Positions 61,039 to 64,000 of a DNA stretch of 64,000 bases are shown here, one piece after another. Position 1 is the first letter of the stretch. Every line of letters begins with the position of its first letter. Source of the DNA: an uncultured Sulfitobacter sp. (GTDB lineage Bacteria > Pseudomonadota > Alphaproteobacteria > Rhodobacterales > Rhodobacteraceae); NCBI GenBank assembly GCA_947502265.1, contig CANMZB010000004.1:62001-126000 (forward strand). Direction: 5' to 3'. The position numbers and the translations under genes were made by a program. The notes under the pieces are model-generated. The model ran no database searches and was not told the DNA's origin. It saw only the letters and a list, made by a program, of their open reading frames with translations.

Positions 61039-62424
61039 TCAACGCGGTGATACCATCAAACGTTCGTCTCCAACATCGGACCTGTCCAGGCGCGAAAACA
61101 GCACCTCGACCTCCAGACCGGGCTGCGCATCCCCCAGCCGCAGCACCGCGCCATGCAGCCGCGCAACCCCGTCCACAAGGCTGAGCCCCAGACCAAAGCC
61201 CGGCGTGTTGCGGCTGCGGTCAAGCCGGTAAAGCCGTTGCAGCACCCGCGCGCGTTCCTCCGGCGGGATGCCCGGCCCGTTGTCCTTCACCCGCAGCATT
61301 ACCTGCCCGCAATCCCCGGTAATTGAAACGGTGATCCGGCTGCCACGCGGGGTGTGATGCAACGCGTTTTCTATCAGGTTGGCAAGCATTTGCCCCAGCA
61401 AGTTTTTCTCCCCCGAGACGTCAAGGGGCGCGTCAGGGGCGTGACAAAGCAACGTCTGGTCGCGCGCCGTTGCTGTCGGCTCATACACCTCGACCATCGT
61501 GCGGCACAGCGCGGCAAGGTCTACCGGCGCAAACTGCGTTTTCAGCGCGCCGTTTTCGACCTGTGCCAGTTGCAGCAAGGATTGAAAGACGGCGGAAATT
61601 CCGTCAACTTCTGCGCGGGTTTGCGCGACAAGGGCCGCCGCCTCGCCCGTCTCGGGGACGGCGTCTGCCAGCGCCTCCAATTGCAACGAAACCCGTTGCA
61701 CCGGCGTTTTGAGATCATGCGCAATGTCCGACGACACCTGCCGCAACGCTGTGACCGAGCGTTCCTGCGCCTGCGCCATGTCATTGACCGCGCCCCCGAT
61801 GCGCAGCAGGTCATCCGACCAGCGCGGCCCGGTTCCCACGCGCGCACTCAGGTCTCCTCCGGTCAATGCGTCAAGCGCGCGCCGGATCACCTCAACATGC
61901 CGTTCGGAACGGCGCGCAAGGATCATGCCACCACCCAGCGCAATCAAAATCGTGGGCAGCAGGCTGATCCACAGGATGTTAAAGAAAACCGGGCCAAGCG
62001 CCTCGATCTCGGCGCGGCTGCGCGCAATGGTCAGCCGCCCGCCGTACAACCGCGCGCTGAGCGCCAGATATTCGCCTTCCAGCTCCGCGCGCCCCTCTCC
62101 GAGCGAAATGATGTGAAACCCCTCGTCATCGCGCGCGACAGCACCGTTGCCGTAAATCTGGCCGCTGCGGGTGACATAGCTTAACACCAGCCGTCCGGGA
62201 TCGGTGTCTGCGGATTCCGCCTGTACCAACAGCGCCACGGCAGAGGCGGAAGGGGCCGCATGGAACCCCGCCATGTCCTGCGCCAGATCCTCACGGATCG
62301 TTTCTTCGAACGCGGCGCGGGTCACCGCAAAGCTGGCAGCGAGGCTCAAAAGACTGATGGTGGCGAAAAGCACGACCAGCAAAAACGCAAGACGCAGCGG
62401 CATGGAGCGCCACAGCCGCCTCAT
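61039..62424 (-). CDS. Sensor histidine kinase
   Basis: 461 residues: TM1 (LRLAFLLVVLFATISLLSLA), a periplasmic sensor segment of about 100 residues, TM2 (PVFFNILWISLLPTILIALG), HAMP (VEVIRRALDALTGGDLSARV), HisKA with the phospho-His in SDIAHDLKTPVQRVSLQLEA, and a HATPase domain (LIENALHHTPRGSRITV, DNGPGIPPEERARVLQ, GFGLGLSLVDGVARLHG). Coupled by four bases to the response regulator upstream. Position beside htrA suggests it senses envelope stress. Confidence 0.93.
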   Translation of the reverse strand: MRRLWRSMPLRLAFLLVVLFATISLLSLAASFAVTRAAFEETIREDLAQDMAGFHAAPSASAVALLVQAESADTDPGRLVLSYVTRSGQIYGNGAVARDDEGFHIISLGEGRAELEGEYLALSARLYGGRLTIARSRAEIEALGPVFFNILWISLLPTILIALGGGMILARRSERHVEVIRRALDALTGGDLSARVGTGPRWSDDLLRIGGAVNDMAQAQERSVTALRQVSSDIAHDLKTPVQRVSLQLEALADAVPETGEAAALVAQTRAEVDGISAVFQSLLQLAQVENGALKTQFAPVDLAALCRTMVEVYEPTATARDQTLLCHAPDAPLDVSGEKNLLGQMLANLIENALHHTPRGSRITVSITGDCGQVMLRVKDNGPGIPPEERARVLQRLYRLDRSRNTPGFGLGLSLVDGVARLHGAVLRLGDAQPGLEVEVLFSRLDRSDVGDERLMVSPR

Positions 62425-63092
62425 CCGTCGATCCGGTAACCGGCCCCGCGCACGGTTTTGATGATCTCGGTATCAAACGGTTTGTCCACCTTGGCGCGCA
62501 GACGGCTTATATGGGTCTCAACCACATTCGTCATCGGATCGAACGACAGATCCCACACCCCTTCAAGCAGCATCGTGCGTGTCTGCACCCGCCCCTTGCG
62601 GCGCAAAAGAAACTCCAACAGCGCAAATTCGCGCGGCAACAGATCAATCTCCTGCCCCTGCCGCGTTACCCTTCGGGTCAGCAGATCAAGCGAAAGGTCG
62701 CGCGCGATCAGCACCGTGTCCTGCTCCACCGCCTGCGGTCTGCGACCCAAGGCAGCAACGCGCGCGGACAACTCGCCAAAGGCGAAAGGCTTGACCAGAT
62801 AATCGTCGGCCCCTGCGTTCAATCCGCCGATGCGGTCCTCGACCGATCCCATGGCCGTCAGAAACAACACCGGCGTGGCATTGCCCGCCCCGCGCAGCGT
62901 TTTAACCAGCGTCAGCCCGTCGATCTCGGGCAGCATCCGGTCAACGATCATCACATCGTATTGCCCGGACGTCGCTTCGATCAGCGCATCGCGCCCGTTT
63001 GCAATCAGATCAACGACATGCCCCTCCTCGCGCAGGCCGCGCGCGATGTAGGTGCCGGTGGTGGCGTCGTCTTCGATAACCAGTATTTTCAT
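62421..63092 (-). CDS. OmpR/PhoB-family response regulator
   Basis: 223 residues: receiver domain with DD acidic pair (ILVIEDDATTGTYI), phospho-acceptor Asp 51 in YDVMIVDRMLPEIDGLTLV, Thr in PVLFLTAMGS and Lys in GADDYLVKPFAFGELSARV; winged-helix DNA-binding domain with FDPMTNVVETHISRLRAKVD. ATG 63092 is chosen; a longer frame upstream is not family-like. First gene of the pair; promoter shared in position with htrA (138 bases between divergent starts). Confidence 0.93.
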   Translation of the reverse strand: MKILVIEDDATTGTYIARGLREEGHVVDLIANGRDALIEATSGQYDVMIVDRMLPEIDGLTLVKTLRGAGNATPVLFLTAMGSVEDRIGGLNAGADDYLVKPFAFGELSARVAALGRRPQAVEQDTVLIARDLSLDLLTRRVTRQGQEIDLLPREFALLEFLLRRKGRVQTRTMLLEGVWDLSFDPMTNVVETHISRLRAKVDKPFDTEIIKTVRGAGYRIDG

Positions 63093-63230
63093 AGCCTCAT
63101 TATATAGGGCGCGCGGGGCCGCGATGCACACCCCTGCACGCATTACAGTTTTGTATAGCAACCGCCGGTATCCGCGTAACGCAAGCACCCCATCTAAGGC
63201 ACAACCGAAAAGATGCACGAGGAGCATTGC

Positions 63231-64000
63231 ATGCCGACCCTACTTTCCAAATCCGCCCCGCTCGCCCTTGCCACCGCTTTGGCCATGGCCCCGATGATCG
63301 CGCCCACGATGGCGCTTGCCGTGCCTGCGGGCGGGTACGGCGATCTGGTCGAACAGGTCTCGCCTGCTGTGGTGTTCATCGAGGTGACAGCCACGGCGAA
63401 TGCAACAGCACAGCTGCCTGAAGGGATGCCCGAAAACCTGCGCAAGCGGTTCCAGCAGCAGATGCCGCAACGCGCACCGCAACAGGGGCTTGGCTCGGGC
63501 TTTATCATCTCGGACGAGGGTCAGATCGTCACCAACCATCACGTTGTCGCAGGCGCGCAGGAGGTCAAGGTGACGCTGGCCGATGGCCGTGAATTTCAGG
63601 CCGAGGTGATCGGCAGTGATGCTGCAACCGACATTGCGCTGATCAGGATCACGGCAGATGTGGACCTGCCGTTCGTCCGTTTCGGCGCGTCCGACGCCAT
63701 GCGTGTGGGCGATGAAGTTGTCGCGATGGGCAATCCCTTCGGCCTTAGTTCGACGGTGACCAGCGGCATCATCTCCGGCAAGGCGCGCAACATCAATTCC
63801 GGTCCTTACGACGAGTTTATCCAGACCGACGCCGCGATCAACCGTGGCAATTCGGGCGGGCCACTGTTTAACAACGCGGGTGATGTGATCGGCGTGAATA
63901 CCGCGATCCTGTCGCCGGATGGCGGATCAGTTGGCATCGGCTTTGCCGTCCCGTCCGATCTGGTGCAGGACGTGGTGGCGGACCTGTCTGACGACGGATC
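63231..64000 (+). CDS. Do-family periplasmic serine protease, 3' end outside window
   Basis: First about 256 residues of an HtrA/DegP protease. Signal peptide MPTLLSKSAPLALATALAMA through PMIAPTMALA, then SPAVVFIEVTATA, a Gln-rich loop, and the trypsin-like triad: His 104 in IVTNHHVVAGA, Asp 134 in ATDIALIRI and Ser 208 in NRGNSGGPLF. PDZ domains would follow outside the window. GAGGAG lies 6 bases before the ATG. Divergent from a two-component system, like CpxRA/HtrA arrangements. Confidence 0.93.
   Translation, partial: MPTLLSKSAPLALATALAMAPMIAPTMALAVPAGGYGDLVEQVSPAVVFIEVTATANATAQLPEGMPENLRKRFQQQMPQRAPQQGLGSGFIISDEGQIVTNHHVVAGAQEVKVTLADGREFQAEVIGSDAATDIALIRITADVDLPFVRFGASDAMRVGDEVVAMGNPFGLSSTVTSGIISGKARNINSGPYDEFIQTDAAINRGNSGGPLFNNAGDVIGVNTAILSPDGGSVGIGFAVPSDLVQDVVADLSDDG

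Noticed and set aside
1-64000. tRNA or rRNA genes
   Set aside because: All intergenic gaps were read on both strands, and none shows a cloverleaf or rRNA-like stretch.

Overview
The window reads as chromosomal DNA of an alphaproteobacterium of the Rhodobacteraceae (Roseobacter group). Supporting signs are the high G+C content, dense gene packing with many 4-base ATGA/GTGA overlaps, an alphaproteobacterial aa3 oxidase subunit IV microprotein, a proteobacterial/plant-type GshA, PHB genes phaA and phaB, and a pyrB...pyrC-plsY gene order. No genus is assigned. No rRNA, tRNA, CRISPR array, intact insertion sequence or prophage was found. Both ends cut through genes: hisC on the left and an htrA/degP protease on the right.

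Layout. 0-4 kb: hisC, an NTF2-like protein, rpsD with a clear promoter and terminator, an AT-rich islet holding a broken HNH endonuclease gene, and tag. 4-7.5 kb: an EAL phosphodiesterase and the PHB genes phaA and phaB, with separate transcription signals. 7.5-13.5 kb: a DMT exporter, three small or RNA-modification genes, ispB, ispE and a TPR lipid/envelope-type protein. 13.5-18 kb: ETF-ubiquinone oxidoreductase, soxR divergent from a VOC protein across a MerR-type promoter, greA, and a membrane protein. 18-24.5 kb: a molybdenum-cofactor operon (fdhD-mobA-mobB-moeA fusion), azlCD, a lipoprotein and cytochrome oxidase subunit IV. 24.5-29.9 kb: an MBL hydrolase coupled to an acyl-CoA dehydrogenase, the threonylcarbamoyl-AMP synthase gene, yqgE, and a stand-alone DsbD N-domain protein. 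29.9-36.3 kb: an RND efflux pair, moaB and lysE. 36.3-43.5 kb: a uracil-DNA glycosylase gene divergent from a tightly coupled operon running from pyrB through several small membrane proteins and a degenerate dihydroorotase to plsY. 43.5-53.6 kb: gshA, rsmE/ubiA, an OmpA-like protein, usp, moaE-moaD-pgsA-uvrC. 53.6-64 kb: a pteridine-reductase-like SDR, a Ca2+/H+ or Na+ antiporter, an S49 peptidase, an ABC-2 exporter, a CoxG protein, a DMT permease, a quinone oxidoreductase, and a two-component system divergent from htrA.

Molybdenum-cofactor functions are spread over three places: moeA/mobB/mobA/fdhD, moaB, and moaD/moaE. Together they imply that molybdoenzymes, including a formate dehydrogenase, are made. 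Fatty-acid and amino-acid oxidation is represented by ETF-QO and the acyl-CoA dehydrogenase. Surplus acetyl-CoA can go to PHB through PhaA and PhaB.

The strongest leads for new biology are: (1) the pyrB-pyrC' operon, in which the dihydroorotase homologue has lost its HxH metal site and its catalytic Asp and four predicted membrane proteins plus a 34-residue membrane microprotein sit between the two genes; (2) a 20-odd base near-palindromic element built on TTGGCCAA, found three times, always just downstream of a minus-strand gene and in the same orientation; (3) an HNH endonuclease gene inactivated by a single in-frame TAA; (4) several unexplained inverted or direct repeats at promoters (etfQO, phaB, yqgE/dsbD, usp, uvrC).
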